DNA of 64,000 nt from CBDDBK01 sp965225715 (lineage in GTDB: Bacteria > Bacteroidota > Bacteroidia > Cytophagales > Flammeovirgaceae), in assembly GCA_965225715.1 (NCBI GenBank), contig CBDDBK010000003.1, positions 310,001 to 374,000 of the forward strand. The letters are read 5' to 3'. Positions 42,024-51,422 of the stretch are shown here, in pieces (position 1 is the first letter of the stretch; each line of letters begins with the position of its first letter). The notes under the pieces were generated by a model, which worked only from the letters and a program-made list of their open reading frames with translations, did no database searches and was not told the origin of the DNA. Both the position numbers and the translations under genes were made by a program.

Positions 42024-44138
42024 CTATTCTAAAGTTCTAATAAGTTTTAAGTATACCACTCGTTTATACAAATCTATTCTATTGACGAGTACCATTATTT
42101 TTTGAGAAATATAAATTTTTCGTTTTTTTCTTCTACCTATAAGTTGTTGTTTATCCGATTGAAATATGTAATAATCATCTTTCAAATCCACAACATGTAT
42201 GACCCCCTCACATTTTGTATCTGCTATTTCAACAAAGACACAACGCTCATTAACAGCTATAACCAATCCTTCTAAAGTTTGCCCTACATAACGCTGCATA
42301 AATTCCACCTGTTTTAATTTAATAGATGCTCTTTCGCAACTGGCAGCTCTACGTTCCATCTCGGAGCAGTATTCGCAAATATCATAAATTTGGTTTTTTT
42401 GCCATGTATTTTTTTTTGCCAAATATTGGGTCAAAAGACGGTGAACCATCATATCAGGATAGCGTCGAATAGGCGAAGTAAAATGGGTATAATACTGAAA
42501 ACCAAGTCCATAATGTCCTTGATTGTCAGGACTATAATACGCTTTAGACATGGTTCTAATAGCTTGGGTTTCTAGGACTCTCCGCTCTGCTTGTCCTTTA
42601 GTGTCTTCGATAAGTTGATTGATAGATTTTTGAAAATTATTATAAGAAAGGTTATAACCAAAGGGTCTAACAAACTTGATTAAACTATCTATTTTTTCCA
42701 AGTTAGGCGGTTCATGAACCCTATAAACCATCGTTTCAGAAGACTTGGCTTTGTCTTTGGGGTTGGTAATAAAATTGGCAACTTTTTTGTTGGCAAGAAG
42801 CATAAATTCTTCTATAAGTTTATTTGTTTCAAAATGCTCACGAGGCACAATTTCGCTAATCTCTTTTTTATCATTTAGTTTAACTTTAAATTCTATAGTC
42901 TCAAAATTTATACCGCCTTGGGCTAGGCGTTTGTGTCTTAGTTTTTTGGCGAGTTCGTTGAGTTGGCATAATTCATTCTTAAAATCTAACGTTTTTCCAT
43001 CTATAACGTCTTGAGCTTCCCGATAAGTAAAGCGATGATTGGAATAAATAATTGTTCTGCCAAACCATTCTTTCAAAATGTTGCCCTCTTTATCCATTTG
43101 AAAAACAGCCGAAAAAGTTAATTTTTCTTCATGAGGTCTCAAAGAACAAATAAGAGTGGACAAACGGTCTGGTAGCATGTGAATGGTTCTATCGACCAAA
43201 TAAACACTCGTTCCTCTTTGTCTGGCTTCAGTATCTATGGGCGAATTAAAGCTAATATAATGGGTAACATCGGCTATATGGATACCAACTTCCCAAATTT
43301 CTTTTTCTGAGTTAATGCATTGTATAGAAAGTGCATCATCAAAATCTTTGGCATCATCGGGATCGATGGTAAAAGTAGTGATGTCTCTAAAATCTCTTCT
43401 TTTTTTAATTTCTTTGCTATCAATAGCTGGATTTATTTTTTCAACTTCAGCATCGATATCTTCTGGAAAAGAATAAGGTAAGCCAAACTCAGAAACGATA
43501 CTATTGATTTCGGCTTCATGACTGCCTGATTTTCCTAAAATAGAAAGCAATTTTCCAAAACTGCTTTCATTGTTCCCTTCTACTAATTTTACGACAACTT
43601 TATCATCTAGCTTGGCAGCAAGCGCATGCTTGGAAACAGGGATACTAATTTGAGGAATATAAATTTTATTTTGGAGCGGTTTGACCGACAACATATTTTT
43701 AGTTTTGCGGGTTACAATACCGACAAACTCCCGTTTAGATTTTTGAATAATAGCACTAACACGTCCTTTGAGTTGCCCTCTACGGTTTTTGTAAACGCTG
43801 AATTTAACGGTATCTCCGTTCAAAACATCACCCAAATAACGGGCATTCATACGTATATCATTCTCAAAATTTTTTTTACTAACAATATAAACCGTATAAG
43901 GATTAACATGGTCGATTTTACCGATATATTCACCTAAAAACCGCGCACTTTTATAGGCGTTTCGCTTGCCTTGTTTGATTTCTTTATCTTGAATCAATTT
44001 TTGTAAAGTCTTCTTCAGAAGTATTTTATCTTGAGGCTTTTTTGCCTTAGCTAAATGGGTTAACTCCGAAAAGGAAAATTCACGTTCCGGCTCTCTTTCA
44101 AAAAAGCGTAAAACTTGATTCCTATGTTTTTTTTTCAT
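42024..44138 (-). CDS. rnr: Ribonuclease R
   Basis: 704 aa, 3'-5' exoribonuclease that degrades structured RNA. N-terminal winged-helix and cold-shock-like domains (about 1-130) are followed by the RNB catalytic domain, with the acidic metal-binding run 'IDPDDAKDFDDALS' at residues 258-271 and 'HIADVTHYI'. Later motifs are 'GHYGLGFQYYTHFTSPIRRYPDM' (split) and a C-terminal S1 domain (VGQTLEGLVIAVNERCVFVE). Length is typical for this phylum. It starts 26 bp after the Roc-COR gene stop on the same strand and could be co-transcribed with it, but its function is housekeeping and needs no link to that gene. Confidence 0.95.
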   Translation of the reverse strand: MKKKHRNQVLRFFEREPEREFSFSELTHLAKAKKPQDKILLKKTLQKLIQDKEIKQGKRNAYKSARFLGEYIGKIDHVNPYTVYIVSKKNFENDIRMNARYLGDVLNGDTVKFSVYKNRRGQLKGRVSAIIQKSKREFVGIVTRKTKNMLSVKPLQNKIYIPQISIPVSKHALAAKLDDKVVVKLVEGNNESSFGKLLSILGKSGSHEAEINSIVSEFGLPYSFPEDIDAEVEKINPAIDSKEIKKRRDFRDITTFTIDPDDAKDFDDALSIQCINSEKEIWEVGIHIADVTHYISFNSPIDTEARQRGTSVYLVDRTIHMLPDRLSTLICSLRPHEEKLTFSAVFQMDKEGNILKEWFGRTIIYSNHRFTYREAQDVIDGKTLDFKNELCQLNELAKKLRHKRLAQGGINFETIEFKVKLNDKKEISEIVPREHFETNKLIEEFMLLANKKVANFITNPKDKAKSSETMVYRVHEPPNLEKIDSLIKFVRPFGYNLSYNNFQKSINQLIEDTKGQAERRVLETQAIRTMSKAYYSPDNQGHYGLGFQYYTHFTSPIRRYPDMMVHRLLTQYLAKKNTWQKNQIYDICEYCSEMERRAASCERASIKLKQVEFMQRYVGQTLEGLVIAVNERCVFVEIADTKCEGVIHVVDLKDDYYIFQSDKQQLIGRRKKRKIYISQKIMVLVNRIDLYKRVVYLKLIRTLE

Positions 44139-44164
44139 GGAAAAATGACATTATACATAACAGA

Positions 44165-46771
44165 TTATTTTTTAAGAAAAAGTTTAGGCACCGGAGGTAA
44201 CAGCGCCCATTCAGCAATTTTGTTATACTCTTTAGCAAGATCTTGGGCTATTCCGACATACTTTTTAGTGCTTTTAATGTTTTTATGCAGTTTAGAATCC
44301 TTATTTTTCAAATCAGCCATAAACCGTTTTAATTTATTGCCAACCCCCGATTTTTTGACATCTTTAGGCGTTTGGGCATCTTCCACTTTTTCTAAGTCAT
44401 TTGCCATATTTCTTAATTTTTCGACAGTTTCTAGTTCTACATTTTTATCTTTTTTCAATTCTCCCGCCAAATCGTTGAGATGAGCTTGTAAATCTATATT
44501 ACATTGATTAAAATTAAAAGTAAGTGATTTATCCTCAAGGTGACCGCGAGAACCCATTACAATATTACGAGGATTGACTATATTATTATGATAGGTCGGA
44601 CCATAATTTGCAACTGTAGCTCCTAACGGAATATCTTTATTTTCATGAAAAAAATCCCTGCCTTTAGCATTGTGGTTTAAAAGTTCTTGATGAGATATCA
44701 TAGGCATTTCTTGCTGATTGCCATAAGGTATTATTCTGTATTTTAGATTGGGTTTTTCAACTTTATAACCTTCAAAAATACCATTTAAGCTTTCGCGTAA
44801 CTCATTGATATATTCAGTTTTGTAAGAGCCTTTTAGATAAACATACAACTGGCGCTCACTAGACCTTACCATAGCGATGGTATTCTGTTTTTGCAAAATG
44901 ACCCCATAACGCCAAACTAAATAGTCTTTTCCTTTTTTCATGATGTTCAAATTGTGGACTACAATAAAAATAGAAATGATATCTGGTGGCAAGTTTTCAT
45001 TTTCGTTTTCGTATTGATATTTAAGCAAAAGGCTTTCTCCAACTGGAAAATCTGGCAGATGTTTTAGACGATCTGAAGGTAACAGAGAAGGGATAATCAA
45101 GTCTTTAGAGTCTTTTTTTTCATAAGCCAACTTATAACATTTGAGAAGACGTTTAAAAAAATCATGTTCATTTTCAGGATAACGCCGCAGCAAATTGCCA
45201 AAAATTGTTTTAAAATCAGACATTATCAGTTCATAATCTTTTTTTTCATTTTTTAACCAATTGATAATTTTATAAATTCCCTGACTAATCCACTCGGGAT
45301 TGAGTACTAAGGTATTTAAATTTTCAATTTTGGGATACCATAAGCCGGATCCCAAGTTGGTAAATTGCTTTAAAAGATTGTCTTTTTCTGAATCATCATT
45401 AATGTCAAAACTCTCGGCTAAGGTTTCAAAATCTTTTTTTGAAATGTATTCCTTAGCTTCAAAACGTTGAGATAATGCTTCTTTAACTTGATAATATCCA
45501 ATGGGAAAATCTATTTCCCATGTGGGGTTGGAAATGATATAATCAGCTACAATTTTACGAAATTTTTGGAGTTCTTCCCGATCTTGATCTATTGAAAACA
45601 TATATAAGCCAAGTATTTTATCGGGATATTTCTCTTTTAAATTGTTAATAGAAATTTCAGGAATATTAGGATCCTGTTTATTGACTAAAATAAGGACTTT
45701 AGAATTTTCACCATAATTTATTATATGATCTAGCCAATAGTCAAGAGGGTTGGCGGCTTCTGTCCGTGAATTGTAAATAATAATATACAAGCAACGATGG
45801 GAGAGAAAAAAACGATGCACCGCATGGGTAACAACGTGTCCGGCAAAATCCCAAATATGGGCTTTGGTTTCATAAGATTTGAGTAAGGGGTCATCGTGCC
45901 ATAGAGTTGTGTCTACGCCTGCTGTGCTTTCTTCTAATTTGGGCATAGGGGCTTTTGGATCGATTAGCCGTCTGGCTAAGGACGTTTTTCCAGCACCTTT
46001 ATTGCCCAAGATAAGAACACGCCCTTCCTTAAAACGAGGTATTTCGGGAGGAGTACTTTCAGCAAACTCCGCTCCAAATTCCGGTGCATAGCCTAAATCC
46101 CTTTCCAACCTTTCCAAATACTGCCCCACTGCTGCTGCACCCAAGGCTCTGGTTTCTTTAGGCACATTTACCCGCCGCTTTAAGACTTCAATATCGATTT
46201 TGAAATTATTTTTAAAAATATCTTCGTACAATCTTGCCCAGTAGCTGCAGTTTTCTTTTTCGAGAGCCTTTTGAAAGTTGTCCCATGTTTCTCCATAAAA
46301 ATTTATTGAAATTGTTTGGGGCTGACCAGTTTTCATGTTTTGGAGATCTTTAAAAATGGTATCTTGAATGTCTTTTCCGGCGTCGGCGGCGTCGGCGTCG
46401 GCGGCGTAGGCGGCGGCGTAGGCGGCGGCGTAGGCGGCGTAGGCGGCGGCGGCGGCGGCGTCGGCGGCGTCGGCGTCGGCGTCGGCGGCGTAGGCGGCGT
46501 AGGCGGCGTAGGCGGCGTCGGCGTCGGCGGCGTAGGCGTAGGCGGCGGCGGCTTTTTGATCAATTATATATAGAGCAGCTATATCCAAAGCATAGAAAAC
46601 AGCATAAAGATGTTTTTGTCTGTCTTTTTCTTTCCAAAAATTAAAATGACCTTCCTTACCTAAAAAAGGCAAAGCCCGCAAGGCACAGCGCCAGGAAAAG
46701 TGGACAATTTCTTTTTTGGAAAATGCTTGAAGTTCTTTTTTTATGTGTTTTTTAAAATCTTTTCTGTTCAT
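44165..46771 (-). CDS. Roc-COR family GTPase with Ala/Tyr/Asp repeat tract
   Basis: 868 aa. Residues 1-73 form a helical module (HFSWRCALRALPFLGKEGHF, KHLYAVFYALDIAAL), followed by a 58-residue tract of only Ala, Tyr and Asp (74-131). The Roc domain begins near 250: P-loop 'LILGNKGAGKTSLARRL' (254-269), G3 'WDFAGH' (307-312), typical of Roc rather than Ras, and G4 'NKQD' (364-367). A COR-type region follows (about 400-640), then 'GATVANYGPTYHNN' and a C-terminal coiled-coil helical tail ending 'EWALLPPVPKLFLKK'. Roc-COR proteins act as dimeric GTPases; bacterial ones usually carry LRRs, absent here. The Uma2 gene lies 47 bp upstream. A signalling or defence role is an inference. Confidence 0.8.
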   Translation of the reverse strand: MNRKDFKKHIKKELQAFSKKEIVHFSWRCALRALPFLGKEGHFNFWKEKDRQKHLYAVFYALDIAALYIIDQKAAAAYAYAADADAAYAAYAAYAADADADAADAAAAAAYAAYAAAYAAAYAADADAADAGKDIQDTIFKDLQNMKTGQPQTISINFYGETWDNFQKALEKENCSYWARLYEDIFKNNFKIDIEVLKRRVNVPKETRALGAAAVGQYLERLERDLGYAPEFGAEFAESTPPEIPRFKEGRVLILGNKGAGKTSLARRLIDPKAPMPKLEESTAGVDTTLWHDDPLLKSYETKAHIWDFAGHVVTHAVHRFFLSHRCLYIIIYNSRTEAANPLDYWLDHIINYGENSKVLILVNKQDPNIPEISINNLKEKYPDKILGLYMFSIDQDREELQKFRKIVADYIISNPTWEIDFPIGYYQVKEALSQRFEAKEYISKKDFETLAESFDINDDSEKDNLLKQFTNLGSGLWYPKIENLNTLVLNPEWISQGIYKIINWLKNEKKDYELIMSDFKTIFGNLLRRYPENEHDFFKRLLKCYKLAYEKKDSKDLIIPSLLPSDRLKHLPDFPVGESLLLKYQYENENENLPPDIISIFIVVHNLNIMKKGKDYLVWRYGVILQKQNTIAMVRSSERQLYVYLKGSYKTEYINELRESLNGIFEGYKVEKPNLKYRIIPYGNQQEMPMISHQELLNHNAKGRDFFHENKDIPLGATVANYGPTYHNNIVNPRNIVMGSRGHLEDKSLTFNFNQCNIDLQAHLNDLAGELKKDKNVELETVEKLRNMANDLEKVEDAQTPKDVKKSGVGNKLKRFMADLKNKDSKLHKNIKSTKKYVGIAQDLAKEYNKIAEWALLPPVPKLFLKK
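46379..46552 (-). repeat. GC-rich trinucleotide repeat coding Ala/Tyr/Asp tract
   Basis: 174 bp of GCC, TAC and GAC codons only, inside the Roc-COR gene. On the plus strand it reads GGC, GTA and GTC in irregular order. Every third codon base is C, in a genome that otherwise prefers A/T there. Slippage would change tract length in whole codons without breaking the frame. Confidence 0.9.
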
Positions 46772-46818
46772 AGTTGGTTATTTATTTTTCAGCTTTGGCA
46801 AAGTTTGGAAAGTGAATG

Positions 46819-47400
46819 TTATTTTTTAAAAACCTGTTTCAAATCAATTTTTAAATCTTTAAATATATTTACTTTTACACGAGAATTTGAGGTGTACATG
46901 CCAACAAGTTTATAGCGCTTCTTTTTCAAAAAAAAAACGGTTGCAGTTTGTTCTTCAGGGCGGACTATCCAGTATTCTCGTACACCGGCTTTTTGATACA
47001 GTTTAAATTTGTCCTGTATGTCTCTTTGAATAGTAGAAGGCGATGTAATTTCTACAATTAAATCGGGTGGACCAACACAGCCTCTTTTATCCAATTTAGT
47101 TAAATCACAAACGACAACTAAATCCGGCTGAACCACGGTATACGTTTTTTCATCTCCATCTTTTTGTTCATTGGGCAAACGCACATCAAAAGGAGCGCTG
47201 TAAATTTCACATTTTTTATCGCTCAAATAGTTACCAATAAGGATAAATAAGTTACCTGATATTTTTTGATGTTGCCTTATTGGCGCTGCCATCAGCTCAA
47301 AAACTTGACCATCAAGGAGTTCTCTACGGGTGTCGTCTTGCCAAGTTAAATAGTTGGCATAGCTGTAGCGTTTGTTGGGTATTGGCGAAATATTAGGCAT
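46819..47400 (-). CDS. Uma2-family (DUF820) PD-(D/E)XK nuclease-like protein
   Basis: 193 aa, the usual length of Uma2 proteins. 'YANYLTWQDDTRRELLDGQVFELMAAP' (split by reading) is the N-terminal half. The nuclease-like core is 'QPDLVVVCD' (D93), 'PPDLIVEITSPSTIQRDIQD' (E117) and 'KFKLYQKAGVREYWIV', matching the D...E-x-x pattern with following K of the PD-(D/E)XK fold. The acidic residues are present, so catalysis is possible. The cellular role of Uma2 proteins is unknown; they are common in cyanobacteria and some Bacteroidota, often in many copies. It is the first gene of a co-directional cluster with the Roc-COR GTPase (47-bp gap). Confidence 0.85.
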   Translation of the reverse strand: MPNISPIPNKRYSYANYLTWQDDTRRELLDGQVFELMAAPIRQHQKISGNLFILIGNYLSDKKCEIYSAPFDVRLPNEQKDGDEKTYTVVQPDLVVVCDLTKLDKRGCVGPPDLIVEITSPSTIQRDIQDKFKLYQKAGVREYWIVRPEEQTATVFFLKKKRYKLVGMYTSNSRVKVNIFKDLKIDLKQVFKK

Positions 47401-47490
47401 AAATCAAAATAATTTTGGAATTGAAAAATTTATAAAATCTTGGTTTTATACGATATTAAAGGTAAAAGCGTAAATTTAGGGTTTTTTAAC

Positions 47491-47588
47491 TATACGATAG
47501 CAATATTTTTTTATTATAGGAAATATTCATTTTCAAAATCAACCCATTAAAGGCTAGGAAAACCTTTTTTTCAAGTGACATAATTATA
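47491..47588 (-). repeat. Family A repeat
   Basis: TATACGATAGCAATATTTTT ... CCTTTTTTTCAAGTGACATAATTATA. It separates the accessory island (Uma2 gene) from the EamA transporter, ending 6 bp before the latter's ATG. Confidence 0.6.
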
Positions 47589-47594
47589 AAATAG

Positions 47595-48476
47595 ATGTGG
47601 AAAAAGTATTTTAACCTTCATTTTATCATAATAATATGGGGGTTTACGGCTATTTTAGGGATGTTGGTAGATATGCCAGTTTTAGAAATGGTATTTTTTA
47701 GGGTTTTAATTTCAGCCTTAGGTTTATGGTTGGTTTCATTGGTGATGAAAAAATCTACTTATTTGCCTTCCAAAAGTATTTTTCAAATTATGGGCAATGG
47801 TTCTATTATAGCACTCCATTGGTTGTGTTTTTTTGGATCTGCTCGCCTGGCTAATGCCAGCATAAGCTTAGTGTCTGTTTCTACTACAACTTTATTTATT
47901 GCTTTTATGGCGCCCATTTTCTTTAAAACTAAATTAAAATTAATAGAGGTTATTTTGGGTATTTTGATTATTATTGGTATCTGCATCATATTCTTTATAG
48001 GCAATGATAAGCATCATATAGGATTGGTTATTGGACTATTAGCAGCTATTTTTGCTGCTATTTTTAACTTGGTTAACTATAAACTGGTAAAAAAATACAG
48101 TTCTTTTTTAATTACCCTATACGAAATGACAGGAGCAGTTTTGTTGATACTGCTATTTTTTCCTATATATACTATTGTATTGGAGCAACCCATTTTCTTA
48201 ACAGCACCATTAGAAAGTTGGGGATATATTATTATTTTAGCACTTATTTGTACGGTATATCCTTTTTTTCAACTTGTAGATTTACTCAAAGTGTTTTCGC
48301 CTTTTTATCTCAATTTAACCATGAATTTAGAGCCTATTTATGGTATTATTTTCGCTTTTTTAATTTTAAAAGAAACAGAACACTTAAACCATGGCTTTTT
48401 TTGGGGAACTGCTCTTATTCTTATATCTGTTTTTATTCGACCTATTTTTAATAAACTAAGAAGAATACCTACATAA
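47595..48476 (+). CDS. EamA/DMT-family transporter
   Basis: 293 aa with ten predicted hydrophobic helices in two five-helix halves, the EamA (drug/metabolite transporter) layout. Typical features are the first-helix 'YFNLHFIIIIWGFTAILGML' with the 'IIWG' motif, 'LVSVSTTTLFIAFMAPIFFK' in half one and 'NLTMNLEPIYGIIFAFLIL' with the conserved 'E-P' in half two. Inner membrane. The substrate is unknown; amino acids or metabolites are common. Alone. Confidence 0.87.
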   Translation: MWKKYFNLHFIIIIWGFTAILGMLVDMPVLEMVFFRVLISALGLWLVSLVMKKSTYLPSKSIFQIMGNGSIIALHWLCFFGSARLANASISLVSVSTTTLFIAFMAPIFFKTKLKLIEVILGILIIIGICIIFFIGNDKHHIGLVIGLLAAIFAAIFNLVNYKLVKKYSSFLITLYEMTGAVLLILLFFPIYTIVLEQPIFLTAPLESWGYIIILALICTVYPFFQLVDLLKVFSPFYLNLTMNLEPIYGIIFAFLILKETEHLNHGFFWGTALILISVFIRPIFNKLRRIPT

Positions 48477-48735
48477 TCTTAATTTCAAATATTTAATATA
48501 ACAATATTGGTTTTAATCTTGGAAATGGTCATTTTCAAAATTGTATATTTACTTAAGTTAGAAGAAAAGGAGCTCAATTTAAAAAAAACAAGGAGAGAGC
48601 GTTTTTTGATTATCTGTGATTTAAATACTAAAAAAGGTTTTTTAAATACGAATTGCTTATATTAAAAAATATTGATTTACAGAGTTTTAAAAATATTTCT
48701 ACTTCTTAAAAATGATCAAAAATTAGATTACAAAT

Positions 48736-49830
48736 ATGAATATTACAACGCTTACTATTGTAATTGTTATTGCCATTATTATAGGCTTAGCCGTTTATTA
48801 TCTGCCTTTTCGTTTATGGTTTAAGGCTTCTGTATCTGGAGTGGACACCAATCTTTTCGATCTCTTTATGTTGAAAATAAGAAATGTTGATGCTTCTGAA
48901 ATTGTAGATGCTATGATTGTAGCAACAAAATCAGGGCTTGATATAGAAGTAGAAGAGTTGGAACGTCATTATTTGGCAGAAGTAGATATAGGAAAAGTTG
49001 TTACTGCACTTGTAACGGCTAAACAAGGGAATATTGATTTAGATTTAGAAACAGCAAGTGCTATTTATTTGTCTGGAAAAGATGTTTTAGAAGCTGTGCA
49101 AATTTCTATTAATACCCATGTTATTAATACACCAAAAGTGGCTTCTACTTGTCAAGATGGTATTCAATTGGTTGTGCAAGCTCGCATTACTGTAAGGACA
49201 AATATTAGGCAGTATATAGGTGGTGCTGGAGAAGATACCATATTGGCAAAAGTTGGTGAAGGTATTGTTTCGGCAATTGGTTCTGCCGAAAAACATACCG
49301 ATCTTCTTGCCGATCCTGATATTATTACCCAATTTATTAAAAAGCAGAGTTTAGATGTTCGAACAGCCTATAAAATTGTTTCTATAGATATTGCCGATAT
49401 AGATATTGGCAGAAATGTAGGAGCAAGAATGAAAATGGAAGATGCTAAAGCTGAAGAAGCCTTTGCTGAAACGAAGCGCGTATTAGCTATTGCCGAAGAA
49501 CAACTTATGCGCGTTAAAGGCGAAGAAGCTAAAGTAAAACTTACAGAAGCTCAAGCCCAAATCCCTATAGCTATAGCCAAAGCCTTAGAAAAAGGTAATA
49601 TTAATCTATCTGATTATTTAAAATATAAAAATGTAGAAGCTGACACTGAAATGCGAAAATCCTTTGCCGATATGAATAAAAATGACCACTTATTTACTAA
49701 AAATAAAGAAGAAAATAATGATGAGGATGAAAAACAAAATATTCAAAAATACCATGACGAAAATGAATCAGATAACCAATACGAAGAAGGTTTTGTCAAT
49801 GATTTTAATGAAGAGGAAGAAACTATTTAA
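48736..49830 (+). CDS. floA: Flotillin-like protein FloA
   Basis: 364 aa, scaffold of membrane microdomains. An N-terminal membrane hairpin (about 4-28, ITTLTIVIVIAIIIGLAVYY) is followed by the UPF0365 signature 'MIVATKSGLDIEVEELERHY' and an SPFH-like core 'VQARITVRTNIRQYIGGAGE'. A coiled-coil follows (EEAFAETKRVLAIAEEQLMR), then 'AQAQIPIAIAKALEKGNI'. A 50-residue acidic, Asn/Glu-rich C-terminal tail (EENNDEDEKQNIQKYHDENE) exceeds the usual family end. FloA often neighbours nfeD-type genes; none is here. Confidence 0.92.
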   Translation: MNITTLTIVIVIAIIIGLAVYYLPFRLWFKASVSGVDTNLFDLFMLKIRNVDASEIVDAMIVATKSGLDIEVEELERHYLAEVDIGKVVTALVTAKQGNIDLDLETASAIYLSGKDVLEAVQISINTHVINTPKVASTCQDGIQLVVQARITVRTNIRQYIGGAGEDTILAKVGEGIVSAIGSAEKHTDLLADPDIITQFIKKQSLDVRTAYKIVSIDIADIDIGRNVGARMKMEDAKAEEAFAETKRVLAIAEEQLMRVKGEEAKVKLTEAQAQIPIAIAKALEKGNINLSDYLKYKNVEADTEMRKSFADMNKNDHLFTKNKEENNDEDEKQNIQKYHDENESDNQYEEGFVNDFNEEEETI

Positions 49831-49921
49831 TTATTCGAATATCAACAAATTCTAAAGTTTAGCAGCTTGACATTTTTTTTAGGTATCTATAATTAACGGT
49901 TCAATTTTAATAATAAGACTA

Positions 49922-50015
49922 TATAGTCGTGCCATTAAAAATAAAGAAAATCTGTTTTCTCATTTTCAATGATTTAAATACTTAAAACCCCTTTTTTCTA
50001 TTTGAAATGACTATA
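49922..50015 (-). repeat. Family A repeat with two TATAGTC-type ends
   Basis: TATAGTCGTGCCATTAAAAA ... TATTTGAAATGACTATA. Both termini carry the GTC/GAC form, so this 94-bp copy has longer inverted ends than most. It lies between the convergent floA and LRR genes. Confidence 0.65.
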
Positions 50016-50070
50016 GCTTTTGAAATAAAAAAATGTTTCTACCGCTATACCTAAAAGAATTCTGTATTTG

Positions 50071-51207
50071 TTACTCTTCTGGGAAATAATCTGTTTCACA
50101 ATCTGGTTTTTTTATTTCAAAAGCAGCATATTCACTAGTACTAATAGGCGATTCATAGCTATAAACAGCTCTTAGCTTTTTTAGATTGTACAGCAATTTT
50201 AAACTGTTGACCTTCGTATTTGTAAATATAAGAACCTCTATATTTTCCAATAATTTTAAGGGTGTTAGATCGGTTACTTTAGTATTAGAAAACGTTAATT
50301 CTTTGAGTGATTTTATTTTTTTAATACTCTGAAGACTTGTTATTTCTGTATTTGAACAATATAATACTTCCAAATATTTCAAATGTTTTAAAGATTCTAA
50401 AGTGTTGATTTTATTGTTATTAATATTTAAAAAAGTGAGCAGTTTAAGCGACTTTAAAACCTGAATATTAGTAACTTTGGTATTATAAAATTGAACTTTT
50501 TTTAAAGATTTTAACTTTTTTAAAACAGCAATATCAGTAACCTTACTGTCTGAAAATCGAAGTTCTTCTAATAAGGTTAAAGGCTGGATAACGCTTAAGT
50601 CTACTATATCTGTCCCTTCTATATAGAGAACTTTTAGATTAGGAAAATGACTTAAAGTAGAAAAATCAAAGTTCTTTTTTCCGTATAAGTCTATAAATTC
50701 TAAAGTTTTGACATTTTTTATTTTATCAAGAGAATTTACTAAAGAGCCAGATAAATAGAGTTTTTTTAAAGTCTTACTATTAGTCAAAGGTGAAAGGTCT
50801 TCGACCAAACAAGAGACTAAATTAAGGGTAGTTAGATTGGGTAACTTTGCCAATGGTTTTAAATCGCTGACATTATTATAAGAGCAGTCTATCATTTTTA
50901 ATTTGGATAGATGTTTTATAGGCTCTAGAGATGAAATATGTCGAGGTTCTCCAAAAACATCTAAACCCGAACAGTTTATAGTTTCTAAATTAGAAATAAT
51001 TTCCAACTTTTCTATGTCTATCTTACTAGAATCAAATTCAGCAGATTCTCTAAAACAAGATTGCCAATCAGGACTTAAATTATTCCACCAATCTAAAGTT
51101 AATTTACTCTTTTGGGCATACATTGTCAATGAAGAAAAACCTAATACAACAAACCCGATAAATAATAAAATAAGTTGATTTGGGTAGATATTTATTTTTT
51201 TAATCAT
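50071..51207 (-). CDS. Secreted leucine-rich repeat protein
   Basis: 378 aa from ATG 51207, which gives a proper signal peptide (YPNQLILLFIGFVVLGFSSL, to about residue 30); the longer frame from 51267 has an unlikely extension. About ten SDS22/internalin-type repeats of 22 residues follow, for example 'LKMIDCSYNNVSDLKPLAKL', 'LKKVQFYNTKVTNIQVLKSL', 'LEVLYCSNTEITSLQSIKKI'. The pattern is L-x-x-L-x-F/L-x-x-T-x-V-T-x-L-x-x-L. They form a curved protein-binding surface outside the cytoplasm. No anchor or sorting domain is visible at the C-terminus. Binding partner unknown. Confidence 0.82.
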   Translation of the reverse strand: MIKKINIYPNQLILLFIGFVVLGFSSLTMYAQKSKLTLDWWNNLSPDWQSCFRESAEFDSSKIDIEKLEIISNLETINCSGLDVFGEPRHISSLEPIKHLSKLKMIDCSYNNVSDLKPLAKLPNLTTLNLVSCLVEDLSPLTNSKTLKKLYLSGSLVNSLDKIKNVKTLEFIDLYGKKNFDFSTLSHFPNLKVLYIEGTDIVDLSVIQPLTLLEELRFSDSKVTDIAVLKKLKSLKKVQFYNTKVTNIQVLKSLKLLTFLNINNNKINTLESLKHLKYLEVLYCSNTEITSLQSIKKIKSLKELTFSNTKVTDLTPLKLLENIEVLIFTNTKVNSLKLLYNLKKLRAVYSYESPISTSEYAAFEIKKPDCETDYFPEE

Positions 51208-51339
51208 AATTTTTTTAAATATAAAATTTTTAATATAAGTTACCATATAATTAATAAACGTTACCATATAGTTAAATTATATTTTTAGAAAGGAATTATA
51301 TTTCAAATAAAGTAAGAAAACTATCTTGGTTTTTTCTGT

Positions 51340-51410
51340 TATAGCAATGCTATTTTTAGTTTGGAAACAATCATTTTCAAAAATGCTTTTTTTTAATGAA
51401 GTGACTATTA
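51340..51410 (-). repeat. Family A repeat (short form)
   Basis: TATAGCAATGCTATTTTTAG ... TTTTTTAATGAAGTGACTATTA, 71 bp, 13 bp after the stop of the dehydrogenase-like gene. Confidence 0.6.
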
Positions 51411-51422
51411 TACTGAAAATTA

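Noticed and set aside
43626..44483. Plus-strand frames of 103 and 122 residues over rnr and the GTPase gene end
   Set aside because: They lie opposite strongly supported coding sequence and show no domain or start signal.
46316..46573. Long glycine/valine and proline/threonine reading frames on both strands over the GTPase repeat tract
   Set aside because: They are shadows of the GCC/TAC/GAC codon tract of the Roc-COR gene and have no start context or conserved domain.
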